Assembly (NCBI GenBank): GCA_015522385.1
Contig: WAMJ01000136.1
Span: 1 to 45,171 of the forward strand
Direction of reading: 5' to 3'
Length of the DNA stretch: 45,171 nucleotides
Source: Candidatus Heimdallarchaeota archaeon
Lineage (GTDB): Archaea > Asgardarchaeota > Heimdallarchaeia > Heimdallarchaeales > Kariarchaeaceae
The translations under genes were made by a program, and so were the position numbers. Numbering within the stretch: the first letter of the stretch is position 1; every line of letters begins with the position of its first letter. Shown here piece by piece: positions 8,542-16,785 of this stretch. The notes beneath the pieces were generated by a model, which saw nothing but the letters and a program-made list of their open reading frames with translations, did not search any database and was not told where the DNA came from.

Positions 8542-11034
8542 GTGAAGATCAGGTACACTCTCCTGCTACTCTTTATTCTCAGTCTCCCTCGTGTTAGTAC
8601 TGCGGGGGTGGTCGAACTCGAACAATCAACACTGACTCCGGTGAATCTCGACTCCATCGTGTTGGCAGACGAATTCCCTGAAATCCAGTACCAGATAAAT
8701 GTCGTGTTCTTGGGAATAAATGAGAGTATGGTCGACCTCTCATACTTTGATTCCAACCTGCCCAAGTGGCAGGCACCCATTGATCGATTTCCTAGGTACT
8801 ATTCTGGGACCATGATATACTGGTCGAACTACTCGATCAATTACAACTATATTTTTCTCAACCAGACGGATGTTGACAGTTACAAGAGCTACATGAGCTC
8901 AATAGCATCGGTCGCACCGATACCCCAATTCGATTCTATAGTCTCAAACCCGGTGTTCGATGGTGAAACCGATGCTGAATATGTCCCTTCGGGTCTTGTT
9001 GAGAAGTATCTACAATCTACCTATGACTTCACAGACACACCTACGATATTCCTCATGGATCTGTACTCTCCCGACCCATCATCATTCGTCCCTCACTTCT
9101 ACAATGTCTCTGAATTCGATATCGACGTACAGTCAGTACCAAGACCGTATGGCTCCACCTATCAGGTTGCCGGAGGAGGTGCATTCTCCAATATCCTCTG
9201 GATGGATGTCTCTGCAGGACCCATGGAGTACAAGGTGGGTAGTAATTGGTACACATGGGATCACGCTTCTACCTACAGTAATCCACTTGACCTCAGTATT
9301 GACCTTGAGTGGTACATTCAGACCTCCATCGAACTGAGGTTTCTAGAGTCTTACATCTACACCCCTGCCCCGGCAGACCGTGATATAAGGTTCGAATATG
9401 TCTTGGTCGATCTTGCCCAGGATCCTTCGTTCGACTGGTGGGGTGTCTTCAACCCTGAGCAGGTAGTAAGTCAGTACACACGGTTGAACCCGAACTTCGA
9501 TGTCTCCTACTCATTGAGTACGTGGAACTACTCTTCAGATGCTCAGTTCATGGACACCCTCAACTCCTCGCGGAATAACCAGACTCGGAGATACAATGGA
9601 TATGCGATAGCCAATTACCTCTCTGGTATGTACACCTCACTGTTCAACCAAAGTGATGAGGAGACATATGTCATCCCCAACTTCCTCTTCGCCTTTCCTG
9701 ACGACTGGCTGTTTGACTCCTTCCTCGGTGTCGCATGGAGTGATTCGAACGGTGAATTCAGCTTCGTCATAGGGGCTGCTAACCAGAAGTGGAGTATACC
9801 TGGATACGACCTACAAACCCCCAACTGGTTCACGAATGTGGGCTCCCCTGAACCTCTGGCCGCGGGCTCTCAAGTCTACATAGGGTCGACCCAATACGAG
9901 GGGAACTATCCGGAGATTTTCCAGACCAGTATAACTGTGAATTCTACGATGTATGTTGAAATACTGGATTCGAGGAACTTCAAAAAATTTAATAGTAGCC
10001 TTCCATACAGTGCTGTAGACGGTTTTATAGCAAGTTCAGGTACAACCACTAAAAATACAACGATTAGCACGATCTCAAACTATTATTGGGTACTGACCAA
10101 CAACGGGTCGAGCCCAGTTGAATTCGAAATCTCGATCGACCAATTCAGAGAACGCGCCTTCGGATTCACATTCGTGATGATGCACGAGGGCGGACACGCA
10201 GTAGGGCTTTCCCATCCACATGACGGGTGGAGCTGGGAGTTGGACTATGACTATGTCGACTGGCTTTGGGATCTCTCCTCTACACAGATGACCTATGCAG
10301 CTCACTCCTCAAATGTATCTTACCTCGATATCCAAGCTTATCAGCGTGGATCTTTCTCCATGTTGTACAACGATACCGCAGTTAGATTCAACGATCTCAT
10401 TGGCGAACTAAGATCTCAGAACAGGTATGTTCCGATACCAGTTGAGGACGAAATTTTGTACATGAATGATACTCTCTCGACATTGGCCGATGACTTCTTC
10501 GAAGCGGCAGAGAACTCATCGAGGGATTCGGAGATATCCGACCTGTTCTCGGCTCTTGTAAATGTCTCTAGTATGGTCGAATTTGTGACTGGTCTCGTGT
10601 CCAGTTTGCGTGTTTCCGGGGCGGTGGTTTTCGATATACTGGACAACGCTTCCTATACAGCTGACATCTATGTCGATGACTCCCTTCTTGTATCAGGCAT
10701 TGATCTGTCCGAGGTAAATGATTATTTCACTAATCTAGGTTACAGCGATGTCTCGATTGATACATACCGTAATGGTGAATATTGGGTAACCTACAAATCT
10801 TTCTCATGGGAGCTTGACGGTCTTGTGCTCAAGGTTGGGAAAGAACAGGTTTTCTCCTCTACAATTAAGGATACGACCTCAATAAGTTCGACCTCCATAT
10901 CGACATCCGACCATCCATCGTCTGAAGATTTGGGATCCACTACTCCTCCAACTTCTCAAATACCTTTCATATTGCTTCCAGGGATGGTATCGGTTGTGAC
11001 GTTAGCGATATTAATCCGGAGACGGCGTAGCTAA
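8542..11034 (+). CDS. Membrane-anchored metzincin-like metalloprotease
   Basis: An 830-residue exported protein starting at GTG (no in-frame ATG nearby), with a signal peptide (YTLLLLFILSLPRVSTAG). HEGGHAVGLSH at residues 548-558 is the full metzincin zinc motif HEXXHXXGXXH. STQMTYA supplies a Met583 in Met-turn position. The C-terminus has a Ser/Thr-rich stalk, a PFILLPGM segment, a TM helix and RRRRS, resembling the sorting/anchor signal of the surface protein at 3181-4959. N-x-S/T sequons are abundant. Its 3' end overlaps the convergent CMD-family gene by 4 nt. Proteolytic activity is inferred from the motif; no activation prodomain switch is recognisable. Confidence 0.85.
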   Translation: MKIRYTLLLLFILSLPRVSTAGVVELEQSTLTPVNLDSIVLADEFPEIQYQINVVFLGINESMVDLSYFDSNLPKWQAPIDRFPRYYSGTMIYWSNYSINYNYIFLNQTDVDSYKSYMSSIASVAPIPQFDSIVSNPVFDGETDAEYVPSGLVEKYLQSTYDFTDTPTIFLMDLYSPDPSSFVPHFYNVSEFDIDVQSVPRPYGSTYQVAGGGAFSNILWMDVSAGPMEYKVGSNWYTWDHASTYSNPLDLSIDLEWYIQTSIELRFLESYIYTPAPADRDIRFEYVLVDLAQDPSFDWWGVFNPEQVVSQYTRLNPNFDVSYSLSTWNYSSDAQFMDTLNSSRNNQTRRYNGYAIANYLSGMYTSLFNQSDEETYVIPNFLFAFPDDWLFDSFLGVAWSDSNGEFSFVIGAANQKWSIPGYDLQTPNWFTNVGSPEPLAAGSQVYIGSTQYEGNYPEIFQTSITVNSTMYVEILDSRNFKKFNSSLPYSAVDGFIASSGTTTKNTTISTISNYYWVLTNNGSSPVEFEISIDQFRERAFGFTFVMMHEGGHAVGLSHPHDGWSWELDYDYVDWLWDLSSTQMTYAAHSSNVSYLDIQAYQRGSFSMLYNDTAVRFNDLIGELRSQNRYVPIPVEDEILYMNDTLSTLADDFFEAAENSSRDSEISDLFSALVNVSSMVEFVTGLVSSLRVSGAVVFDILDNASYTADIYVDDSLLVSGIDLSEVNDYFTNLGYSDVSIDTYRNGEYWVTYKSFSWELDGLVLKVGKEQVFSSTIKDTTSISSTSISTSDHPSSEDLGSTTPPTSQIPFILLPGMVSVVTLAILIRRRRS

Positions 11035-11426
11035 ATACCTCTCTTCTCAAAAACCTCGTGAGCTACCTTCAGGCCATCAAGAACTGTTGGGAAACCTATG
11101 AACATCGCTAAGTGGAGGAAAAGTTCGAGAATCTCCTCTTTTGTTACACCTACGTTCAGTGCTGCAATAATGTGGGATTTCAGCTGTGGCTTCAAGTTAA
11201 GTTGACACAGGGCAGTGATGGCGATAATCTCACGTTTCTGGAGATCGAGATCTGCCCTCGGATAAATCGAGCCGTATGGTACCTGCTCGATGAATGATGC
11301 AAAATTCGGATCCATCTGTCTGATACCATCAAGTATGGCATTCCAGTTCTTCTCTGTGTAGAGTTGTGATCCAATACGCTCTGCATTCTTCTTTCTGTCT
11401 GTTAAGTGGCCTAAAATATCTTCCAC
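11031..11426 (-). CDS. Carboxymuconolactone decarboxylase (CMD) family protein
   Basis: A 131-residue all-helical protein with GTG start. REIIAITALCQLNLKPQLKSHIIAALNVGVTKEEILELFLHLAMFIGFP is spread over the conserved CMD core (about 65-115), including the H-x-x-x-A-L-x-x-G-x-T-x-x-E-I pattern. It lacks the CxxC of AhpD-type peroxidases (only one Cys), so it belongs with the gamma-carboxymuconolactone decarboxylase-like proteins, whose cellular role is often unknown. It stands alone between converging and same-strand neighbours. Confidence 0.85.
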   Translation of the reverse strand: MEDILGHLTDRKKNAERIGSQLYTEKNWNAILDGIRQMDPNFASFIEQVPYGSIYPRADLDLQKREIIAITALCQLNLKPQLKSHIIAALNVGVTKEEILELFLHLAMFIGFPTVLDGLKVAHEVFEKRGI

Positions 11427-11486
11427 AGGTGTATTGAGATAATCCTAACTTTTTGTCTTTTGATTGAGAAAGATAATTATGTAAAA

Positions 11487-12254
11487 TTATGCTGGAACGG
11501 CAGTAGGTGCTGATTTATGGATATCATTGTTGACCTTCTTGAACATCTTCCACAGGAAGATAGCATACCCACCAAGCACTCCGACCTGTAGGAGAATACC
11601 AAGCGAGCTCTCGCCGAAGAGTGCCCCTGCCTCTTGGAACTCATTGATACCCGTCCTAATGAGGTAGAAGGAGAGTCCGACTAGGAACACTGAAGTGACG
11701 TTGAAGAACATCTTGATGTTGAAGTTTATCATGCTCTTGAACATGACCAGTGAGATCAGCACAGCAATGACGACACCAGTTGCTGTTCCTGTGATGATGG
11801 CAAAGTTTGTCTCGCCATTTGCCCTAATGGCTGCAAGGAAGAGAATTGTCTCAATTCCCTCCCTGAGGATTGAGACGAAGGAGATCGCAGCTAGTGTCAA
11901 TCTGCTTCCCTTGGACAAAGCTTCTTCAGACTTCATCTCAAGCTCTGCTTTGATAGTTCTACCATGCTTGTACATCCACACAATCATTGTGCTAAGAATG
12001 ACTGCCGCGACAAGCATGACGGTACCTTCGAAGAACGGTGCGAAGGTCTCAGGGATCCTGTCATAGATCTCCCAAATCAGGAACCCAGAGATGAGTGTGA
12101 CTATAAGAGCGGCAACTGTACCGGCCCAGATGTCTATTCTATTCTTCTTGTTATTTGTCTTATTCAGGTATGCAAGAAGTATACCAATGATAAGTGCTGC
12201 TTCAATACTCTCCCTAAGGACTGCAACCAAGGCTTCTATTGAGAAATAATTCAT
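11487..12254 (-). CDS. FTR1-family iron permease
   Basis: A 255-residue, seven-TM protein with both FTR1 iron-binding motifs: RESIE (Arg14-Glu18) in TM1 and REGIE (Arg131-Glu135) in TM4. FTR1/EfeU proteins move iron across the cytoplasmic membrane. No ferroxidase partner (EfeO/EfeB, multicopper oxidase) is next to it. I chose the ATG at 12254 because AGGTGA lies 5 nt upstream; the in-frame GTG at 12263 is part of that ribosome-binding site. Upstream are a TATA box (12367-12374) and a TTCG-N6-CGAA box (12319-12332) placed just downstream of the expected transcription start, as for an iron-dependent repressor. Confidence 0.92.
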   Translation of the reverse strand: MNYFSIEALVAVLRESIEAALIIGILLAYLNKTNNKKNRIDIWAGTVAALIVTLISGFLIWEIYDRIPETFAPFFEGTVMLVAAVILSTMIVWMYKHGRTIKAELEMKSEEALSKGSRLTLAAISFVSILREGIETILFLAAIRANGETNFAIITGTATGVVIAVLISLVMFKSMINFNIKMFFNVTSVFLVGLSFYLIRTGINEFQEAGALFGESSLGILLQVGVLGGYAIFLWKMFKKVNNDIHKSAPTAVPA

Positions 12255-12318
12255 GTACTTCACCTGAATTCGTGCTTGTGAACATTTTCTCTGTTTTCAT
12301 TGTTTTTAAGATAAAATG

Positions 12319-12332
12319 TTCGGGTTATCGAA
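12319..12332. promoter_or_regulatory. TTCG-N6-CGAA box 1, candidate iron-regulator operator
   Basis: TTCGGGTTATCGAA, preceded by AAAATG. It lies about 12-25 nt downstream of the transcription start expected from the FTR1 TATA box, a position suited to repression. Two further copies occur at 12480-12493 and 12552-12565, in the same orientation and with the same AAWATG prefix. Confidence 0.6.
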
Positions 12333-12366
12333 TACACGAAATTCAATTCCCTAACCCTCTTCAATG

Positions 12367-12374
12367 TATATAAA
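12367..12374 (-). promoter_or_regulatory. TATA box of the FTR1 gene
   Basis: Read on the minus strand this is TTTATATA. It predicts a start near 12344 and an FTR1 leader of about 90 nt that contains box 1. Confidence 0.5.
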
Positions 12375-12479
12375 GGTTAGTTTGCGTTAATCGCCAACTG
12401 TACAATTCTCTCCTTGCTTGTGGATTGTTAAATTGTGTAAACTGGAGATGTGGCTCTCCTGTGATGTATATTCAATATG

Positions 12480-12493
12480 TTCGGTTAACCGAA
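12480..12493. promoter_or_regulatory. TTCG-N6-CGAA box 2, perfect palindrome
   Basis: TTCGGTTAACCGAA is a perfect 14-bp palindrome, preceded by AATATG. It lies 28 bp upstream of the plus-strand TATA-like element at 12521-12530. The symmetry and length suit a dimeric DtxR/Fur-type metal-responsive regulator. The regulator itself is not in the window. Confidence 0.6.
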
Positions 12494-12551
12494 TTCTGCG
12501 GCATTACTGCTGTAATAATGATATTAATATGCTCGCTCCCCCCTCAAAATG

Positions 12552-12565
12552 TTCGTGTAATCGAA
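12552..12565. promoter_or_regulatory. TTCG-N6-CGAA box 3
   Basis: TTCGTGTAATCGAA, preceded by AAAATG. It falls where transcription from the 12521-12530 TATA-like element would begin, so it could repress a plus-strand transcript leading to sucC. Confidence 0.5.
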
Positions 12566-12701
12566 GTTATCTATCAATTTAATGTACAATCTATTGTAAT
12601 ATTAGATCCTCTAAAAATAGGGGAAGGTCTTGAAAAAGAAGGGAAATTTTAAGGGTACTCGTAATATAGCCCACTCACTACAAATAGGTAGGGCTATTAT
12701 C

Positions 12702-13847
12702 ATGGGTCTTATTTTAGAATACGAAGGGAAAGAATTCCTTTTCAAAAAATATCGCATCCCTATGCTCGAATACAGGTTGGTTCGATCTAGGGAAGAGGCT
12801 GAGAAGGCGATTGACGAGCTCGGAGCTCCCGTCGCGGTCAAAGCACAGATCCTCTCCGGTGGGAGAGGAAAGATGGGTCTGGTCAAGTTCTCAAGAACCA
12901 AGGAAGAAGCTCTCGCCAACTACGACGAGATAACCTCCCGGGAATTTGATGGCAGACCAATAAACCTCGTCGTCATCGAAGCGGGTGCGGACATCAAACA
13001 GGAGGTCTTCGTCTCGATGGTCTTCGACAACATAGGAAACATAGTAGTTCTGTTCTCAGCCGAAGGTGGTGTAGAGATCGAGAAACTTGCCGAGGAAGAA
13101 CCCGAGAAAATCTCAAGATTCGTCGTTCCCTTTGACGATGAGATCTATCCTTACATGTTTGCTGCAGGTGTTGGAAAGCAGGGATTCACTGGGAAGGTCA
13201 AGATGAAGATCGCTACGATCATCGCAACACTGGTGAAAATGATGGTGAAGGAGGACCTGCAACTTGCAGAGATAAATCCCCTGATCATCACAAACTCCGA
13301 CGATGTCGTGGCAATCGACTCCAGAATCGGGATTGATGAGGACGCTATGTTCAGGCATCCTGAGAGGGAGGAGTGGCTCTCTGCAGAACTTCGGGATACT
13401 CCCGCCGAGAAAGATGCTCACGAACACGGTCTCGCATACGTGGATCTGGGTGGGGACATCGGTATGCTCTCCTGTGGTGCAGGGATGGGTATGGCTACAG
13501 CGGATCTAATCGAGTACTATGGTGGTGAACCTCGTAATTTCCTTGATGTCGGTGGTGGTGCATCTCCCGAGAAGGTAGAGAATGCACTCAGGGTTATGGT
13601 CAGTGAAGGCGGTCTTAAGAGCATCCTGATCAATGCCTTCGGTGGAATCACACGGCTGGATGATGTTGCCAAGGGGATTATCGAGGCAAAGAAGAAGTAC
13701 AACATAGACATACCAATGGTCATCAGATTAAACGGAACCAACCAGGAGGAGGGAGTCGCCTTGCTCAAGGAAGCAGGGATGGAGGCCTACCTCAGTATGG
13801 AGGAGTCCGTTGAGAAAGCTGTGAAATTGGCTAAAGGAGAGAATTAA
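12702..13847 (+). CDS. sucC: Succinyl-CoA ligase (ADP/GDP-forming) beta subunit
   Basis: A 381-residue ATP-grasp subunit of succinyl-CoA synthetase, which couples succinyl-CoA cleavage to NDP phosphorylation in the TCA cycle. The start at ATG 12702 gives the usual N-terminus ([20 protein letters not shown]); an in-frame TTG at 12630 would add 24 unrelated residues. [13 protein letters not shown] is the nucleotide-binding loop. AEINPL is the metal-binding ATP-grasp motif, and the C-terminal domain has [12 protein letters not shown] and NAFGGITR. sucD follows after one base. It may share an iron-responsive control region with FTR1, since upstream TTCG-N6-CGAA boxes face it. Confidence 0.96.
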   Translation: MGLILEYEGKEFLFKKYRIPMLEYRLVRSREEAEKAIDELGAPVAVKAQILSGGRGKMGLVKFSRTKEEALANYDEITSREFDGRPINLVVIEAGADIKQEVFVSMVFDNIGNIVVLFSAEGGVEIEKLAEEEPEKISRFVVPFDDEIYPYMFAAGVGKQGFTGKVKMKIATIIATLVKMMVKEDLQLAEINPLIITNSDDVVAIDSRIGIDEDAMFRHPEREEWLSAELRDTPAEKDAHEHGLAYVDLGGDIGMLSCGAGMGMATADLIEYYGGEPRNFLDVGGGASPEKVENALRVMVSEGGLKSILINAFGGITRLDDVAKGIIEAKKKYNIDIPMVIRLNGTNQEEGVALLKEAGMEAYLSMEESVEKAVKLAKGEN

Positions 13848-13848
13848 G

Positions 13849-14706
13849 ATGGCAATATTACTGAACAAGGACACGAAGGTAATCGTCCAGGGAATCACTG
13901 GATTTCAAGGGCTGTTCCATGCAAAGAAGATGAGAGACTATGGTACGCAGGTCGTAGGAGGAGTGACTCCTGGAAAGGGTGGAACCGAAATTGAGGGTTT
14001 CAAGGTTTGGGACTCAGTCGCTGAAGCGGTAGAGGCAACAGGTGCAAACGCTACCTGTATTTTTGTCCCAGCAAAATTCGCAAAGTCCGCTGCATATGAG
14101 GCAATTGACGCTGGTGTTGAACTGGTTGTTCTAATCACTGAAGGAATTCCTAAGATTGACACCATGTCGATCGTGAAACGGGCTAACAAGAAGGGCTCTA
14201 CGCTCATTGGACCAAACTGTCCAGGACTTATTACCCCTGGTCAGGCCAAAATAGGTATTATCCCAACAAATATTGTCAAGCCGGGGAAGATCGGGGTGGT
14301 CTCCAGATCGGGTACCCTTACATATGAGGTCCTCGAGCAGCTGTCTAATGCCGGACTTGGACAGAGTACCTGTGTAGGTATCGGTGGTGATCCCTACAAG
14401 CAGACGAATTTCGTACAGGTTCTTAAACTCTTCCAAGAAGACCCTGAGACCGAGAAAATTGTCATGCTCGGTGAGATTGGTGGAAACGCAGAGGAGCTAG
14501 CTGCCGAGTTCATAAAAGAGCATGTCACCAAGCCTGTAGTTGGATATATCGCTGGGAAGACAGCCAAGCCTGGTAAGACCATGGGTCACGCTGGAGCTAT
14601 CATTCAGGGTGGGAAAGGAACTGCAGATTCCAAGATCAAGACGCTTGAATCAGTTGGCGTGAAGACAGTCAACAGGATCTCTGAAATTCCCGATCTCCTG
14701 AAATAA
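13849..14706 (+). CDS. sucD: Succinyl-CoA ligase alpha subunit
   Basis: A 285-residue CoA-binding subunit and partner of the sucC product. The N-terminal Rossmann domain begins [18 protein letters not shown], the CoA-binding fold. [14 protein letters not shown] is typical of the family. TMGHAGAI contains the catalytic His that is transiently phosphorylated. Length is normal. It starts one base after the sucC stop. A T6 run at 14738-14743 in the convergent gap with the thioredoxin gene may serve as terminator. Confidence 0.96.
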   Translation: MAILLNKDTKVIVQGITGFQGLFHAKKMRDYGTQVVGGVTPGKGGTEIEGFKVWDSVAEAVEATGANATCIFVPAKFAKSAAYEAIDAGVELVVLITEGIPKIDTMSIVKRANKKGSTLIGPNCPGLITPGQAKIGIIPTNIVKPGKIGVVSRSGTLTYEVLEQLSNAGLGQSTCVGIGGDPYKQTNFVQVLKLFQEDPETEKIVMLGEIGGNAEELAAEFIKEHVTKPVVGYIAGKTAKPGKTMGHAGAIIQGGKGTADSKIKTLESVGVKTVNRISEIPDLLK

Positions 14707-14737
14707 GGGTAATTAACTACAGTACACTTTGTAAGTC

Positions 14738-14743
14738 TTTTTT
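14738..14743 (+). terminator. Possible U-run terminator after sucCD
   Basis: A TTTTTT run 32 nt after the sucD stop, in the gap between convergent genes. Archaeal transcription often ends at such U-tracts without a hairpin. Confidence 0.3.
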
Positions 14744-14760
14744 CAAGAAGATAATTACGT

Positions 14761-15123
14761 CTAATTCTGCTGCTCTAGATCCTCTTTCTTGAGGTCGATG
14801 AGTTTCTTGAAGACATCAATAAAGGCAGGTTTGGGATAGGCACCCACAAATCTTCCGACTGGCTTGCCCCACTTGAATGCCCAGAATGTAGGGATGCTTG
14901 TTGCTCCGTATTTCTGTGCGATCATGGGGTGCTCGTCTGTGTTAAGTTTCCCTACCCAAATCTTGCCTGAGTACTCTGCCGCAAGCTCTTCAAGAATCGG
15001 TCCGACCATCTTGCAGGGACCACACCATGGTGCCCAGAAATCGACAAGCAGGATTGGAGCTTCTTCGACTACCTTGTCGAAGTTTTCTTCGGTTAGATGA
15101 ATGGGTTCAGTTCTTGCTTCCAT
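14761..15123 (-). CDS. Thioredoxin (CGPC)
   Basis: A 120-residue thioredoxin fold with WAPWCGPCKM active site and the cis-Pro loop ATSIPTFWAF. It reduces protein disulfides in the cytosol, fed by a thioredoxin reductase not present here. The start at ATG 15123 is supported by GGGAG 9-10 nt upstream; the in-frame extension to 15159 would run past that site. The last 15 residues after KKLI are charged and extend slightly beyond the classical end. A second thioredoxin with a CAPC site lies at 24868-25194. Confidence 0.93.
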   Translation of the reverse strand: MEARTEPIHLTEENFDKVVEEAPILLVDFWAPWCGPCKMVGPILEELAAEYSGKIWVGKLNTDEHPMIAQKYGATSIPTFWAFKWGKPVGRFVGAYPKPAFIDVFKKLIDLKKEDLEQQN

Positions 15124-15242
15124 ACTAAATATCTCCCTTTTTAATATTAATACGTACACCGTTGATCTTAATAAAATCTTGCTTGGGTATGGATGATTGT
15201 CCCACAGGGCGATACATCATTGAGCAATCTTGAATGACCGCC

Positions 15243-15503
15243 CTAATCTTTCGGAAGTTCCCAGATCCCGTCCATGATGAGGAGTTGAATCAGCCGTTTA
15301 GGATGTTTGACCGTCCATCCCACATCCGCGTATCCAAACTGCTTCTTGTAGCGCTTAAAGAGCTCCTTGGTGAGGTGATGTTTGAGTGTATAAACTTTTT
15401 TGTCTAACATCTCTGAGTAGACCCTGAGATACTTTTCCTCCATAATCTTCCCCATGAGTTCATCAGGAATTCTCAGTTCTTCTTCGAAAGTATCCAGTAC
15501 CAT
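15243..15503 (-). CDS. Small helical protein, hypothetical
   Basis: An 86-residue, charged, probably helical protein (ELMGKIMEEKYLRVYSEML) with a basic centre and KHPKRLIQLLI near the end. No family is recognised. It has an ATG start, sits on the same strand as the thioredoxin gene (about 120 nt upstream of it) and could be a separate transcription unit. Coding is supported by composition and the absence of a competing reading frame. Confidence 0.6.
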   Translation of the reverse strand: MVLDTFEEELRIPDELMGKIMEEKYLRVYSEMLDKKVYTLKHHLTKELFKRYKKQFGYADVGWTVKHPKRLIQLLIMDGIWELPKD

Positions 15504-15576
15504 TATATTATCAATGGAGGAACTCCTAATAAAACCATTTGGAACTTGAGAGGTGTATGAAGATGACGCTTGTCAA

Positions 15577-16614
15577 TTAATCTCGGATCAAATCTATAAT
15601 TTCCTGAATTCTGTGAGCATCGTGGAAATTGGGCGAGGGAGATGAACCCTTCGAGATACCACTAGAGAAGAGGTCAAGAATTTTGAGGAACGGTGTGGTC
15701 AGAGGATGGCAATCTTTAGCAGGGTTAAGTTGATGATGCTTCGGAGGAACCAGAACCTGAGGCTGTGTGTCAGAACCTAGTTTTGCCCCTCGGATCTTCC
15801 CGTCCTCCAAGATGCTCAAGTATCCATCACTTCCGTGGAACTCTATCCTAGTTCCTCTTCCAAAAGGTGCGACCGAACTGACATGAACTGTTCCTACCGT
15901 ACTCTTCGAGACCTCTATCACTGCGGAGAAGGAATCATCTGCTGTGACTGTTCTCATCTTTCCAGTCCTCTTGTTCAACCTCTTGGGTATGTGGGTCGTT
16001 GTCCTTCCCTTGACGTCTTTCACTTTCTCGAAGATCTGGGTCACGAGGTCTATGTACACTGGCCCCAGAGCATTGAGGACACCTCCTCCCTTCTTCTTAT
16101 CAGACCACCAATTGTAACCTCGCAAGCGTGGGTTAAGGCGAGTGGCGTTCTTGATGGTTATGTTGAACTCGTATATCTGACCGAGGTACCCACTGTTTAT
16201 CAGCTCCACAAGGAAGGCTCTTGCTGGAATGAATCGGTGTTCGAAATTCATCATTGCAGTGAGACCTGTCTCATCTGCTAGCCTCATGAGCTTTGATGTC
16301 TCCTCGGCATTCATCGCAAGAGGTTTCTCACATAGGACGTGCTTACCGCTGTTCAGGGCGTCTGATATGATCTCGAAATGTGTGGATGGCGGTGTGGCAA
16401 CACTAATTACATCAATGTGATCGTCACGCATTACTTCCTTGTAGTTTGTGGACCAACTCTCAATCCCTATTCGCTCCGCAATCGCTTGGGTCTTTTTCTC
16501 ATCACGTGCAACGAGTACAGTCGGATTGAACTGCTGATGGAGGTTGTAACCCGGATAATGGACTAGACTGCCGAAACCTGAACCGATTATTGCTACATTA
16601 TACGGATTACCCAC
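15577..16614 (-). CDS. Gfo/Idh/MocA-family oxidoreductase
   Basis: A 345-residue NAD(P)-dependent sugar or inositol dehydrogenase-like protein with a GTG start. The N-terminal Rossmann motif is VAIIGSGFGSLVHYPGY. CEKPLAMNAEE carries the family's EKP catalytic lysine. The usual G-x-H-x-x-D motif reads GPVYID here, so the catalytic His is replaced by Val, as in some divergent subfamilies. Substrate is unknown. It is transcribed away from the CBS-domain gene. Confidence 0.88.
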   Translation of the reverse strand: MGNPYNVAIIGSGFGSLVHYPGYNLHQQFNPTVLVARDEKKTQAIAERIGIESWSTNYKEVMRDDHIDVISVATPPSTHFEIISDALNSGKHVLCEKPLAMNAEETSKLMRLADETGLTAMMNFEHRFIPARAFLVELINSGYLGQIYEFNITIKNATRLNPRLRGYNWWSDKKKGGGVLNALGPVYIDLVTQIFEKVKDVKGRTTTHIPKRLNKRTGKMRTVTADDSFSAVIEVSKSTVGTVHVSSVAPFGRGTRIEFHGSDGYLSILEDGKIRGAKLGSDTQPQVLVPPKHHQLNPAKDCHPLTTPFLKILDLFSSGISKGSSPSPNFHDAHRIQEIIDLIRD

Positions 16615-16785
16615 AACCTAAGGTGACCCTACTATGATTTAAAGTTACAACTCAACAGCTGAAAAATGGTATGGGTATCCCTTCATCATTTCGCCCCTAT
16701 ACAGATCGAATCTCCATTCACACTGTAATCTTGTACCATTTTATTTTTATAGGCTCATTTCGAATTGAGCTTGTATAAATTATAG

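Larger units (their letters stand above)
12255..12701. other. FTR1-sucC divergent intergenic region
   Basis: A 447-base AT-rich region without a credible gene. It holds the FTR1 promoter, three TTCG-N6-CGAA boxes and a plus-strand TATA-like ATATTAATAT (12521-12530) placed between boxes 2 and 3. A small ATTAC-TGCT-GTAAT inverted repeat (12503-12516) and a second TATA-like AAATTTTAAG (about 12644-12653), roughly 50 nt before the sucC ATG, are also present. The 12521 promoter would give a 150-nt sucC leader or a small RNA. Confidence 0.5.

Noticed and set aside
12425..12652. 75-codon open frame in the FTR1-sucC gap
   Set aside because: Covers two regulatory boxes and a TATA-like element; Cys/Ile-rich composition typical of AT-rich non-coding DNA.
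12630..12701. TTG-started N-terminal extension of sucC
   Set aside because: SucC proteins begin at the [11 protein letters not shown] position; the extra 24 residues are AT-rich leader sequence.
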